Positions 8,197 to 16,629 of a DNA stretch of 42,724 nucleotides are shown piece after piece. Both the position numbers and the translations under genes were made by a program. The notes beneath the pieces are model-generated. The model saw only the letters and a program-made list of their open reading frames with translations, ran no database searches and was not told where the DNA came from. Positions within the stretch are counted from its first letter, which is position 1; every line of letters begins with the position of its first letter. Origin of the DNA: Moraxellaceae bacterium (lineage in GTDB: Bacteria; Pseudomonadota; Gammaproteobacteria; Pseudomonadales; Moraxellaceae); contig JAJFBF010000018.1 in NCBI GenBank assembly GCA_020697295.1, positions 1-42,724 of the forward strand, in the 5' to 3' direction.

Positions 8197-9174
8197 TCAG
8201 TAGAAATTGCGCAGCAGCAGCTCCGGCGGGTGCGGCTCCAGGTAGACCTGGCGCTGCACGTAGGCGTTCGGGTGCTGGCGCAGGTGGTGGCGCAGCAAAG
8301 TGAGCGGGGCGATCAGCGGAACGCGGCCCTGGCGGAAATCGTCGATGATCTGCGCCAGTTCCTGGCGGCTTTTCGTGTCCAGCGCCTTTTTCAGGTAGCC
8401 GGCCAGGTGCTGCAGCACATTGGTGTGGCTCTTGTTGCTGCAGACAGTCTTCAGTGTCGTCATGAAGTCGTGGACGTAATCCTGCGCGGCATCCTCGACC
8501 GGGCGCTGGTGCGCCAGCGCCACCAGTCGGCCCAGGTGCTGGTAAGCGGCAGGCCGGTGCGCCATCAGCAGGTATTTGTGGCGGGCATGGAAGTCCTGCA
8601 GCTTCGCCAGGGTGAGGCCGCTGGCCTCGAGGGCGCGCCAGCGCTGCCAGGCGTAGACGCGGGTCACGAAGTTGTCGCAGAGCTGGGCATCGCGCAGGCG
8701 GCCTTCCTCTTCCACTGGCATCAGCGGGTGGCGCTGGGTGAACTCGCGCGCAAAGACACCGCGCGTGCTGCGGCCGATGGGATTGCCGTTCTCGTGGTAG
8801 ACCTTGATGTTGCCCAGGCCGCAGCTCGGTGAGCGACCCATGAAGATATAGCCGCACAGGTCGCCGAGCTCGGCGGCCTTGTCGCGTCCGTATTGCTCCA
8901 TCTGCTCTGTGACATCGAGTCCGGCCGTACGGTTGCCGACGATGCGCACGGCCTCGTCAGGCAGGTTACCAACCAGATGGATGGCCTCGCGCGGCGCTCC
9001 CATGCCGATGCCCATCTCGGGGCAGACCGGCACGAACTCGAAGCGCTGCGCCAGCACTTCTGTGCACACCTTCGAATGCTTGTGGCTGCCGTCGTAGCGC
9101 ACGAGGTCACCGAGCAGGCACTGGCTGATGCCAACAGGGACTTTTGCGGGAAAGGCGTAGATCGACTCGGTCAT
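8197..9174 (-). CDS. DUF523-DUF1722 (YbgA-like) fusion protein
   Basis: A 325-residue protein. The N-terminal half is DUF523: SQCLLGDLVRYDG (17-29), CPEMGIGMGAPRE and GRSPSCGLGNIKVY, with several conserved cysteines. The C-terminal half is DUF1722/YbgA: LQDFHARHKYLLMAH, then NVLQHLAGYLKK and a proline-rich end, LEPHPPELLLRNFY. This fusion is common in proteobacteria; its biochemical role is not settled, though conserved cysteines suggest a thiol or metal function. The gene converges on the short-chain dehydrogenase and follows the acetyl-CoA hydrolase gene on the same strand after a 158-base gap. Confidence 0.9.
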   Translation of the reverse strand: MTESIYAFPAKVPVGISQCLLGDLVRYDGSHKHSKVCTEVLAQRFEFVPVCPEMGIGMGAPREAIHLVGNLPDEAVRIVGNRTAGLDVTEQMEQYGRDKAAELGDLCGYIFMGRSPSCGLGNIKVYHENGNPIGRSTRGVFAREFTQRHPLMPVEEEGRLRDAQLCDNFVTRVYAWQRWRALEASGLTLAKLQDFHARHKYLLMAHRPAAYQHLGRLVALAHQRPVEDAAQDYVHDFMTTLKTVCSNKSHTNVLQHLAGYLKKALDTKSRQELAQIIDDFRQGRVPLIAPLTLLRHHLRQHPNAYVQRQVYLEPHPPELLLRNFY

Positions 9175-9230
9175 GGGCGGGCGGCTCCGGGGGCGCGACG
9201 GGCGAGCTTCATGGTCGCGTGCAAGGGGAC

Positions 9231-9264
9231 GCCGCGCTCTCCGGCAAAGTCCGGAGAGCGCGGC
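9231..9264. repeat. Strong 14-bp inverted repeat between two minus-strand genes
   Basis: GCCGCGCTCTCCGG (9231-9244) pairs perfectly with 9251-9264 across loop CAAAGT. No T-run follows on either strand, so it is not a classical terminator. It could act as an mRNA 3'-end stabiliser for the acetyl-CoA hydrolase transcript. Confidence 0.65.
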
Positions 9265-9332
9265 ACCTCGTCATCATGGAAGAACGTGCCCGGCTGCGAC
9301 CACGCTACAGCCGGGCTACAGCGATTTACCGC

Positions 9333-11435
9333 TCAGACATTGCCGATAAACAGCTGCCGCAGCAATTTCTGGCGCCAGCTTTCCGGATGGTCGAGCTGCA
9401 GTCGTTCGAGCAGGGCAGTGGGGATCTCCTTGTCTTCGCGCAAGCTGGCCAGCAGCGACTTCACCATCTGCACCGGGCTCTCGGTCATCGCCTGCATGCG
9501 CTGCAGGACCTTGATGATAGCCAGTTCTTCGTCGGTGAAGTCGTTGCCGAAGGGGAAGGCCGGCAGCAGTTGCTGCGACTGCAGCGCGCCCAGGCGGGTG
9601 AGCACTGTCTCCGGCAGGTTGTGCTGCTGCGCCTCGGGAATCTCGTAGTCGTTCTCGATCTTGCCGTTGGCCTTGGCGTCGGCCAGCAGGGCCGTCTGGA
9701 AGCGCGAGTCGGTGATGGCGAGCAGGCGCTTGACGATCTCGTGGTCGGACTGGCCACGGAGGTCGGCAATCCCGTATTCGGTGACCACGATGTCGCGCAG
9801 ATGCCGGGCGATAGTGGTGTGGGCGTAGTTCCAGACAATGTTGGACATCACCTCGCCCTTGGAGGTGCGGGTGGCGCGCAGCATCATGATGGAGCGGGCG
9901 TCATGCAGGGCATGGGCCTGGGCCACAAAGTTGTACTGGCCGCCGACGCCGCTGACGAGGCGGCCGGACTCGAGGCCGTCGGACACCGCGGCGCCGAGCA
10001 GTGTCATCATCATGCAGGTGTTGACGAAGCTGGCGTCGCGACGCTGCGCAGCGGCCAGGTCTTCCTGCCCGTAGAGCTGGTTGATGAAGCTGATGGCGGT
10101 CATGTTGATGCCGCGCAGCTTTTCCGGCGGCATGGTGCGCAGCTTCTCGTAGAAGTCGCGCGGGCCGAGGAAGAAGCCGCCGTGCATGTAGATGCCGCGC
10201 GCCAGGCGCTGGCCGAGGCAGTGGCGGTTGATCGCGGCCAATGCCTCTGGATGGTCGATGTCGAGGGGAAGACGCTCGTCGCCGCAGAAGAGGTGGTCGG
10301 CATGCAGGCTGACGCCGTCATGGAAGACGCCGAATCCCTTGAGGAAGTCCACATCCTCCGGACGCAGCGGCGAGCGGATGAGGCCGGCTTCGCGCAGGGC
10401 GGGCAGGGTGGCCGCGTCGACCCCGGTGCCGAGCTTGCCGGTGTTGAGCAGCTTTTGCAGGCCGGTGTGGGGAAACACCTCGCGGCGCAGGATACCGGCA
10501 TCGATCAGCGCCATGAAGCCGTTCACGAACATCTCGGAGCAGCCGTAGAGGCCTTGGGCGAAGGGGCCGCAGTTGGACCGGGGTGCGCCCAGCGCATCGA
10601 GGGCGGCGCAGTAGTCCGCATTGTGGCGGTCGCGCAGGATGAGGGCATGGGAAATGGCATCGCCCAGCGAGCCGATGCCGATCTGCAGCGTGCCGCCGTC
10701 CTTGACCAGCGAGCTCACATACAGGCCGATGGCGTAATCGGTGGGGTCCACCTTCATGTTGGGCGCGGAAAAGACGGTGTGGGTGCAGGCCGGATCGCTG
10801 ACGATGGCATCGACCTCGCTCTCGTCGATCAGGGCGTCGTTTTCCATGAAGGGCATTTCCCGGTTCACCACCAGCACGCGGTACACCGGATGGCCACAGC
10901 GGTGCATCAGCCGCACCAGGTCCAGGGTCACGTCGGGATTGGAGCTAAGGGAGTATTCGGTCCGGCCCCCGCGCTCGCGCACGGCCACCGCCTGCGCGAC
11001 CACGTTCACGCCCTGCACCAACATGTCGCGCGCGACATGGGTGTAGTTGGCCGAGAGGTAGTGCTGCTGGGCATAGTCGTTCTGCAGGTACTCGCCCGAC
11101 TTGTAGAAAAACTCGGTGACCTCGATGTTCTTCGGCAGCATGCCGCTGTGGCGGTCGCGCACATAGTCGAGGTCGGGATAGTTGCCGAATACGCGCTCGA
11201 CGAAGGGGCCGAGGAAACGGGCTTCCATGTCGCTGTGCGCCTTGGGCTTTTCCAGGGACAGGGCGGTGAAGATCCGCAGCTTGAGCAAGGGGGAGTCCTT
11301 GACCCGACCGTAGAGGCCGTTCACCCAGGGGTTGGGCTTGCCGATCCCGAGGGGGATGCCCAGGGTGATCGCCGGTCCCACGCGGGCGATCAGGTCATCC
11401 AGGCAATCATCGATTCGGTCAAAGTGGCGGGCCAT
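9333..11435 (-). CDS. Acetyl-CoA hydrolase/transferase family protein, long form
   Basis: A 700-residue member of the family I CoA-transferase/acetyl-CoA hydrolase group. Such enzymes hydrolyse acetyl-CoA or move CoA between short acyl groups. Recognisable parts are KDGGTLQIGIGSLGDAI in the first half, SGVGGQYNFVAQA (a hallmark of the C-terminal domain) and VVTEYGIADLRGQSDHEIV. Typical family members have about 430-500 residues; this longer type has a roughly 200-residue insertion in the middle (about 290-480). AAAAGGAC precedes the ATG. It is divergent from ccmA. The acyl substrate is not predictable. Confidence 0.9.
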   Translation of the reverse strand: MARHFDRIDDCLDDLIARVGPAITLGIPLGIGKPNPWVNGLYGRVKDSPLLKLRIFTALSLEKPKAHSDMEARFLGPFVERVFGNYPDLDYVRDRHSGMLPKNIEVTEFFYKSGEYLQNDYAQQHYLSANYTHVARDMLVQGVNVVAQAVAVRERGGRTEYSLSSNPDVTLDLVRLMHRCGHPVYRVLVVNREMPFMENDALIDESEVDAIVSDPACTHTVFSAPNMKVDPTDYAIGLYVSSLVKDGGTLQIGIGSLGDAISHALILRDRHNADYCAALDALGAPRSNCGPFAQGLYGCSEMFVNGFMALIDAGILRREVFPHTGLQKLLNTGKLGTGVDAATLPALREAGLIRSPLRPEDVDFLKGFGVFHDGVSLHADHLFCGDERLPLDIDHPEALAAINRHCLGQRLARGIYMHGGFFLGPRDFYEKLRTMPPEKLRGINMTAISFINQLYGQEDLAAAQRRDASFVNTCMMMTLLGAAVSDGLESGRLVSGVGGQYNFVAQAHALHDARSIMMLRATRTSKGEVMSNIVWNYAHTTIARHLRDIVVTEYGIADLRGQSDHEIVKRLLAITDSRFQTALLADAKANGKIENDYEIPEAQQHNLPETVLTRLGALQSQQLLPAFPFGNDFTDEELAIIKVLQRMQAMTESPVQMVKSLLASLREDKEIPTALLERLQLDHPESWRQKLLRQLFIGNV

Positions 11436-11556
11436 CCGTACTGTCCTTTTGAGTTGTTCAATCCCCGGATATTACCGGCAAAGAACCCGGGGCGTCCCTG
11501 TCCGGGGTCAGTACAAAGCCCTGAGATGAAAGGGGCATGGGAGCGGGGGTCTCGGG

Positions 11557-11562
11557 TATAAT
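11557..11562 (+). promoter_or_regulatory. Candidate -10 element for ccmABCDE
   Basis: A perfect TATAAT lies 32 bases before the GTG chosen as ccmA start. The in-frame ATG at 11561 overlaps this element, so it is unlikely to be the start codon. No good -35 is visible. Confidence 0.4.
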
Positions 11563-11593
11563 GCCGCCACTTTCCGCCCTTGGCCCTGTTCCC

Positions 11594-12250
11594 GTGCTCG
11601 AAGCTCGCCACCTGGCTGTCTCCCGAGATGACCGCTTGCTGTTCAGCGGGCTGGATTTCCAGCTTTCGCCCGGACAGGTGTTGCAGGTGGCCGGCCCCAA
11701 TGGCGTCGGCAAGACCACCCTTCTCAATATTGTCGCGGGGCTCTGCCCGGCCGAGGCCGGCGAGCTGGCCTGGCAGGGGCGCCCTGTCGCGGATGACCCC
11801 GTGGCCTTCCGGGCTGCCTTTTCCTGGCTTGGCCACCAGCCCGGACTCAAGCTCATGCTTTCGCCGCGCGAGAATCTGGAGTGGCTGCTGCGCCTGCGTG
11901 GCCTGCCCGGGGTGGAGGATGCCATCCTGAACGCCCTGGCCCGGGTTGACCTCTACGGCTATGAGGATGTCCCGGTGGCTCATCTTTCCGCCGGCCAGAA
12001 GCGCCGCGTGGCGCTGGCCCGGCTCTTCCTGGAGGGGCGGCCGCTGTGGATCCTCGACGAGCCCTTCACCGCCATTGATCGCGCCGGAGTGACCGAGCTC
12101 GAGGGCTGGCTGCGCCAGCATGCCGAAGCTGGCGGCATGGTGCTGCTCACCACCCACCATGAGTTCGCGCCCGGCTTCCCGGTGACCCGGCTTGATGTTG
12201 CGGACTTCCGGCCAGCCGTTGCCGGGCGGGATGCGGAGGACTGCCTGTGA
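11594..12250 (+). CDS. ccmA: Haem exporter ATP-binding protein CcmA
   Basis: A 218-residue ABC ATPase of the cytochrome c maturation system I; with CcmB, CcmC and CcmD it releases holo-CcmE. Visible motifs are Walker A GPNGVGKTT, signature LSAGQKRR and Walker B LWILDEPFTAID. Two in-frame ATGs (11537, 11561) lie upstream, but the second overlaps a TATAAT box. I therefore take the GTG at 11594, which gives an N-terminus MLEARHLAVSRDDRLLF typical of CcmA. The stop codon overlaps the ccmB start. Confidence 0.94.
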   Translation: MLEARHLAVSRDDRLLFSGLDFQLSPGQVLQVAGPNGVGKTTLLNIVAGLCPAEAGELAWQGRPVADDPVAFRAAFSWLGHQPGLKLMLSPRENLEWLLRLRGLPGVEDAILNALARVDLYGYEDVPVAHLSAGQKRRVALARLFLEGRPLWILDEPFTAIDRAGVTELEGWLRQHAEAGGMVLLTTHHEFAPGFPVTRLDVADFRPAVAGRDAEDCL

Positions 12251-12915
12251 ATGCCGCCTGGGCACTGCTTGCGCGCGACCTGCGCCTGGCCTTGCGCCAG
12301 AGTGGCGACTGGCTGATGCCGCTCGGCTTTTTCCTGCTCGTGGTAACGCTGTTTCCGCTCGCCATTACTCCCGAACCTAAAAAGCTCGCCGTCATGGCGC
12401 CCGGCGTGATCTGGGTGGGCGCGCTGCTTGCCATGCTGCTGTCACTGGACAGCCTGTTCCGGCAGGACCTTGACGACGGCTCGCTTGAACAGTTGCTTGT
12501 GGCGCCGGCGCCGCTACCGTTGCTGGTGCTGGCAAAAGTCGCGGTGCACTGGCTGCAGACCGGCTTTTGCCTGGTGTTGCTGGCGCCAGTGGCGGCGGTG
12601 ATGCTGTTCCTGGATATGAAAGTGCTGCCGGTGCTGATCGGCACGCTGCTGCTCGGCACCCCGGTACTGAGCCTGATCGGCGCCATTGCCGCCGCGCTCA
12701 CCGTGGCCCTGCGCCGCGGCGGCGTGCTGGTGCCGCTGATCACGCTGCCCTTGCTGGTGCCGGTGATCGTATTTGCCACCGGCGCGGTGCAGGCGGCCGC
12801 CGCCGGCATGCCGGTGGCCGGCTACCTGGCGTTGCTGGGGGCGTTCCTGGTGCTGGCGCTGACGTTGGTGCCCTTTGCGGTGGCGGCGGCCCTGCGCATC
12901 GCCATCGGTGGTTGA
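12247..12915 (+). CDS. ccmB: Haem exporter permease CcmB
   Basis: A 222-residue membrane protein with about six helices, partner of CcmA. FRQDLDDGSLEQLL between helices 2 and 3 is the conserved CcmB cytoplasmic motif, and RRGGVLVPLITLPLLVPV is typical of the later half. It starts with GTG within a GTGA overlap with ccmA, indicating translational coupling. Confidence 0.95.
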   Translation: MNAAWALLARDLRLALRQSGDWLMPLGFFLLVVTLFPLAITPEPKKLAVMAPGVIWVGALLAMLLSLDSLFRQDLDDGSLEQLLVAPAPLPLLVLAKVAVHWLQTGFCLVLLAPVAAVMLFLDMKVLPVLIGTLLLGTPVLSLIGAIAAALTVALRRGGVLVPLITLPLLVPVIVFATGAVQAAAAGMPVAGYLALLGAFLVLALTLVPFAVAAALRIAIGG

Positions 12916-12954
12916 GGTCGTCGCCCGCGGGGCGGCGCTTGAGAGAGGTTGGAA

Positions 12955-13719
12955 ATGTTTCGCGCAATCTGGAACTACATCCAGCGCACGGTGAGTCCGC
13001 GTCATTTTTATGACATCGGCGGGCAGTGGCTGCCCTGGCTCTGGCTGGCGGCAGGGCTGCTGCTGGGCGTGGGGACGGTGTGGAGCCTTGGCGTGGCGCC
13101 CGCGGACTACCAGCAGGGCAACAGCTACCGCATCATCTTCATTCATGTGCCGGCGGCCAGCATCGCCATGGGCGGTTATGTGCTGATGGCCGCCTGCGGC
13201 CTTATCAGCCTGGTGTGGAAGGTCAAGACCGCCGAAATGGTGGCGCGCTCGGTGGCCGCCATCGGCGCCTGGTTCTGCTTTATCGCCCTTTTCACCGGCG
13301 CGATCTGGGGCAAGCCGACCTGGGGAACCTACTGGGTCTGGGATGCGCGCCTGACCTCGATGCTGATCCTGCTCTTTTTGTACTTCGGCGTGATCGCGCT
13401 CTACTCGGCCTACGAGAATGCCGCCAGCGCCGGCAAGGCCGCCGCCATCCTCTCGCTCGTGGGCGTGGTCAACCTGCCCATCATCAAATACTCGGTGGAC
13501 TGGTGGAATACCCTGCACCAGGGCTCGACCTTCCGTATCACCGAGCGCCCCACCATGCCACCCGAGATGTACCTGCCCCTGCTGGTGATGCTGCTCGGCT
13601 TCTATGCCTTCTTTGGCGCCTGCCTTATCGCCCGCACCCGCAATGAAATCCTGCAGCGCGAGCGCCGTTCGCAATGGGTGCGCGAGATCGTCCAGGCGGA
13701 AGCGGGGGGGGCGCGCTGA
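12955..13719 (+). CDS. ccmC: Haem-handling protein CcmC
   Basis: A 254-residue inner-membrane protein that loads haem onto CcmE. The periplasmic tryptophan-rich motif WGKPTWGTYWVWDARLTS (118-135) and the two flanking axial histidines, His64 in FIHVPAA and His188 in NTLHQGS, are present. I choose ATG 12955, preceded by GAGAGGTTGG; a TTG two codons upstream is possible. It ends in a one-base overlap with ccmD. Confidence 0.95.
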   Translation: MFRAIWNYIQRTVSPRHFYDIGGQWLPWLWLAAGLLLGVGTVWSLGVAPADYQQGNSYRIIFIHVPAASIAMGGYVLMAACGLISLVWKVKTAEMVARSVAAIGAWFCFIALFTGAIWGKPTWGTYWVWDARLTSMLILLFLYFGVIALYSAYENAASAGKAAAILSLVGVVNLPIIKYSVDWWNTLHQGSTFRITERPTMPPEMYLPLLVMLLGFYAFFGACLIARTRNEILQRERRSQWVREIVQAEAGGAR

Positions 13720-13955
13720 TGTATTTCGAGTCCTTTGCCGAATTCCTCGCCATGGGCAACCATGGGCCTTATGTCTGGGCCTCCTGGGGCCTGACCTTTG
13801 CCATCGTGGCCTGGAATGTCCTTCAGCCCTGGCGCCAGCGCCGGCGGTTACTGCAGGAACAGGCGGCGCTGCTGCGCCGTGAACAAGGCGCCGGTTCGCG
13901 GCCGGGCGCTTCGCCCGCGTCCCGCAACGACGCCAATCAATCCCGTTTGAAATAG
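13719..13955 (+). CDS. ccmD: Haem exporter subunit CcmD
   Basis: A 78-residue single-span protein that helps release holo-CcmE from the CcmABC complex. It has the usual CcmD layout: N-terminal MYFESFAEFLAMGNHGPYVW, one membrane helix (about 20-38), then a basic, coiled cytoplasmic tail (WRQRRRLLQEQAALLRREQ). The tail is slightly longer than usual. The ATG overlaps the ccmC stop by one base. Confidence 0.92.
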   Translation: MYFESFAEFLAMGNHGPYVWASWGLTFAIVAWNVLQPWRQRRRLLQEQAALLRREQGAGSRPGASPASRNDANQSRLK

Positions 13956-14414
13956 GTGGCTGCCGTGAGCTTTACCCTGACGCCCAAGCGCAAGAAAACC
14001 CTGCTGATCCTGATTGCCGTCGTGGTCGGGGTCGGCATTGCCGTGGGGCTGGCGCTCTATGCCCTGCGCCAGAACCTCAATCTTTTCTATACACCCACGC
14101 AGCTCGTGCAGAAGGAGGCCCCGGAAGGGCGCCGCATCCAGGTGGGTGGACTCGTGATGAAAGGATCGGTCCGGCGCGCGCCCGATTCGCTGGCGGTGCG
14201 CTTCACCATTACCGACCTCAAGCACCAGGTGGACGTGAGCTACCAGGGCATCCTCCCCGACCTGTTCCGCGAGGGCCAGGGCATCGTGGCCAACGGGCGC
14301 CTGGAGAATGGGGTGGTAGTGGCGGAAGAGGTGCTGGCCAAGCATGACGAGAATTACATGCCGCCGCAGGTCAAGCACGCCATCGAGCAGGCCGGGCATC
14401 CGGCAGGCAAGTAG
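13956..14414 (+). CDS. ccmE: Haem chaperone CcmE
   Basis: A 152-residue membrane-anchored periplasmic haem chaperone. An N-terminal signal anchor (15-37) precedes an OB-fold. [12 protein letters not shown] near the C-terminus holds the haem-attaching His130 and nearby Tyr134, as in E. coli CcmE. It begins with GTG directly after the ccmD stop; a second in-frame GTG at 13965 (giving [11 protein letters not shown]) is equally plausible. It is the last gene of this operon: the ccmFGH genes usually found next are absent. Confidence 0.95.
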   Translation: MAAVSFTLTPKRKKTLLILIAVVVGVGIAVGLALYALRQNLNLFYTPTQLVQKEAPEGRRIQVGGLVMKGSVRRAPDSLAVRFTITDLKHQVDVSYQGILPDLFREGQGIVANGRLENGVVVAEEVLAKHDENYMPPQVKHAIEQAGHPAGK

Positions 14415-14426
14415 GTGGCATTGCAG

Positions 14427-14466
14427 CCCCAAGAAAAAGCCCGCGCAAGCGGGCTTTTTCTTGGGG
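14427..14466. terminator. Strong two-way terminator after ccmE
   Basis: A perfect 18-bp stem (14427-14444 with 14449-14466) with GCAA loop contains A5 and T5 tracts inside the arms. It separates ccmE from the convergent transporter-acyltransferase gene. Confidence 0.85.
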
Positions 14467-14543
14467 GCGGAGCGGGGACGGCGCCGCCATCACGACCGGA
14501 GCCATGATGGTGGGCGGGCATCGCGCCGCCTGCGCTTCCGGCG

Positions 14544-16430
14544 TTATTGCCAGTCGCCGCGCAGTTCGCGTACCTCTCGCTCAAGGCGGGCCGGGGTGGC
14601 GGCAAGCGGCTCGACGGCCTGGCCGACATGCACAGCCACCCGGGAACGGAAACGGCGCGGCAGCCGGGTGAAGGCGGCGCCCCCCTTGCGGCTGGAGAAG
14701 CTGCCCCACATGCCCTGCAGCGCCATCGGGATCACCGGCACCGGCGTGCGCTCGACGATGCGCTGGATGCCATTCTTGAACGGGTACATCTCGCCGTTAT
14801 CCGTGATGCGACCTTCCGGGAAGATGCACACCATTTCACCGGCCTCGAGGGCGGCGGCGATATCGTCATAGGCCTTGTCCAGCAGCGCGGGGTCGACCTT
14901 GGCCGATGCGATAGGGATGGCGCGCGCGGTGCGGAAGATGAAGTTGAGCACTGGATTTTTGAAGATGTTGTGGTCCATCACGAAGCGCGGCGGCCGGCGG
15001 ATGGCGGTCGCCAGGATCAGGGCATCGAAGAAGCTCACGTGATTGCAGACCAGCACGCAGGCGCCTTCCTCGGGAATGCGCTCGAGGTGCTTGCGCTCCA
15101 CGCGGTAAAACAGGCTCATGAACATCCAGACCAGGAAGCGCATGAGGAATTCCGGCACCAGGGTGAAGATGTAGATCGACACCAGGGCGGAAAGGAGGGC
15201 GGTGATCGCCAGCAGTCCCGGCAGGCTGACGCCCACCTTGAGCAGGACCACGGCCATGAGCGAGGCCACCACCATGAACAGGGCGTTGAGGATGTTGTTG
15301 CCGGCAATGACCCGGGAGCGGTGGCTGGGCTCGGAGCGCGCCTGCACCAGCGCATACAGGGGCACGATATAGAAGCCGGAGAACACGCCGAGGCCCAGGA
15401 AGTCGAGCATGACGCGCGTATTGCCTGGAATCGCGAGGAAGGCGCCGAGGGTGGTGGCCGGCGGCAGGCCCATGGCGTGGTGCTGGGTCGCGAACCAGAT
15501 GTCCACGCCAAAGCCGGTAAGGCCGAGGGCGCCAAAGGGCACGAGGCCGATTTCGACCTTTTTCCCGGACAGCTTCTCGCAGAGCAGCGAGCCGATGCCG
15601 GTACCCACTGACATGGTGGCCATGAGGAAGATCACCGCCATTTCATTCCCGCCCAGCACATCCCTGGTGAGGGCCGGAATGCTGGAGAGCATGGTGACGC
15701 CATAGAACCAGAACCAGGAAATGCCCAGCACGGAGAGGAAGATCGTGCGATTGCCGCGGATGAAGGACAGGTTGCGGATGGTCTCGGTAACCGGATTCCA
15801 GTTCACCTTGAGGTCAGGGGCGGCCACCCCGGTGCGGGGAATGAAGAAGGAGGCTGCGAGGCCCGCCACGGCCACGCCGACAATGGTGAAGCTGAGCGAC
15901 AGCACGCCCGTGTCACCGGGCAGGGTGATCAGGTAGCCGCCCAGGATGGAGCCGATGAGGATGGCGAGCGAGGTGCCGGTCTCGACCAGGGCATTGCCAC
16001 CCACGAGCTCCTCGGCGCGCAGGGTTTGCGGCAGGATGGAGTACTTGATCGGCCCGAAGAGGGTGGAGTGGATGCCGAGCAGGAACAGGGCGGAGACCAG
16101 GAAGGCCAGGTTGTTGAGCAGGAAGCCGGCGCAGGCCAGGGCCATGATGCCGACTTCCAGGGTCTTCACCAGCCGGATCAGCACGGCCTTGTCCCAGGCA
16201 TCGGCAATCTGGCCGGCGGTGGCCGAGAACAGGAAGAAGGGCAGGATGAACAGGCCCTGGCAAAGGGGGGCGCGCATTTCCACCGGCAGTGTGCTGATCT
16301 CCACCACGCGGAAGGTGAGCAGGATGATCAGGCCCTGCTTGAAGACGTTGTCGTTGAAGGCCCCGAGGAACTGGGTGGTGAAGAAGGGCAGGAAGCGGCG
16401 GGTCGTGAGGAGGCTGAACTGGCTGCTCAT
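14544..16430 (-). CDS. MFS transporter (LplT-like) fused to a 1-acylglycerol-phosphate acyltransferase domain
   Basis: A 628-residue fusion. Residues 1-420 form a 12-helix major facilitator domain starting FFTTQFLGAFNDNVFKQGL, like LplT, which flips lysophospholipids. Residues about 440-620 form a PlsC-type acyltransferase with NHVSFFD (catalytic His464 and Asp469) and FPEGR (537-541). Together they suggest uptake and re-acylation of lysophospholipids in the inner membrane, as E. coli does with LplT plus Aas. The AMP-ligase domain of Aas is missing, so the acyl donor would have to be acyl-CoA or acyl-ACP (inference). The start at 16430 follows AAGGA; an upstream ATG at 16457 is less likely. 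Confidence 0.92.
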   Translation of the reverse strand: MSSQFSLLTTRRFLPFFTTQFLGAFNDNVFKQGLIILLTFRVVEISTLPVEMRAPLCQGLFILPFFLFSATAGQIADAWDKAVLIRLVKTLEVGIMALACAGFLLNNLAFLVSALFLLGIHSTLFGPIKYSILPQTLRAEELVGGNALVETGTSLAILIGSILGGYLITLPGDTGVLSLSFTIVGVAVAGLAASFFIPRTGVAAPDLKVNWNPVTETIRNLSFIRGNRTIFLSVLGISWFWFYGVTMLSSIPALTRDVLGGNEMAVIFLMATMSVGTGIGSLLCEKLSGKKVEIGLVPFGALGLTGFGVDIWFATQHHAMGLPPATTLGAFLAIPGNTRVMLDFLGLGVFSGFYIVPLYALVQARSEPSHRSRVIAGNNILNALFMVVASLMAVVLLKVGVSLPGLLAITALLSALVSIYIFTLVPEFLMRFLVWMFMSLFYRVERKHLERIPEEGACVLVCNHVSFFDALILATAIRRPPRFVMDHNIFKNPVLNFIFRTARAIPIASAKVDPALLDKAYDDIAAALEAGEMVCIFPEGRITDNGEMYPFKNGIQRIVERTPVPVIPMALQGMWGSFSSRKGGAAFTRLPRRFRSRVAVHVGQAVEPLAATPARLEREVRELRGDWQ

Positions 16431-16589
16431 GGACAATCCTTGGAGGAAGGGTGGCAACTGCCGCCGGCAGGGCAGAAGTGCGCTGCAAGCTTAATGAAGC
16501 CGATCCGGGACGACCAGCCATGGCCGCCGGATTTGTGCGGCGGGCCATTTCACGGGCCACCCGGCGACTCAGGCAGGGCGGTGCGAAAC

Positions 16590-16598
16590 TGATATGAT
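16590..16598 (+). promoter_or_regulatory. Extended -10 promoter element for tamAB
   Basis: TGATATGAT fits the extended -10 form TGnTATAAT with one mismatch. The ATG inside it (16594) is in frame with tamA, but would then lie within the promoter, which supports the GTG at 16630 as start. Confidence 0.45.
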
Positions 16599-16629
16599 CG
16601 CTCCTTGCAAATCGGGGAGAGCGGCGGGC

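Noticed and set aside
9144-11561. An 805-residue plus-strand frame opposite the acetyl-CoA hydrolase
   Set aside because: Shadow of the real minus-strand gene caused by high GC; its His/Gln/Gly-rich composition is typical of antisense frames.
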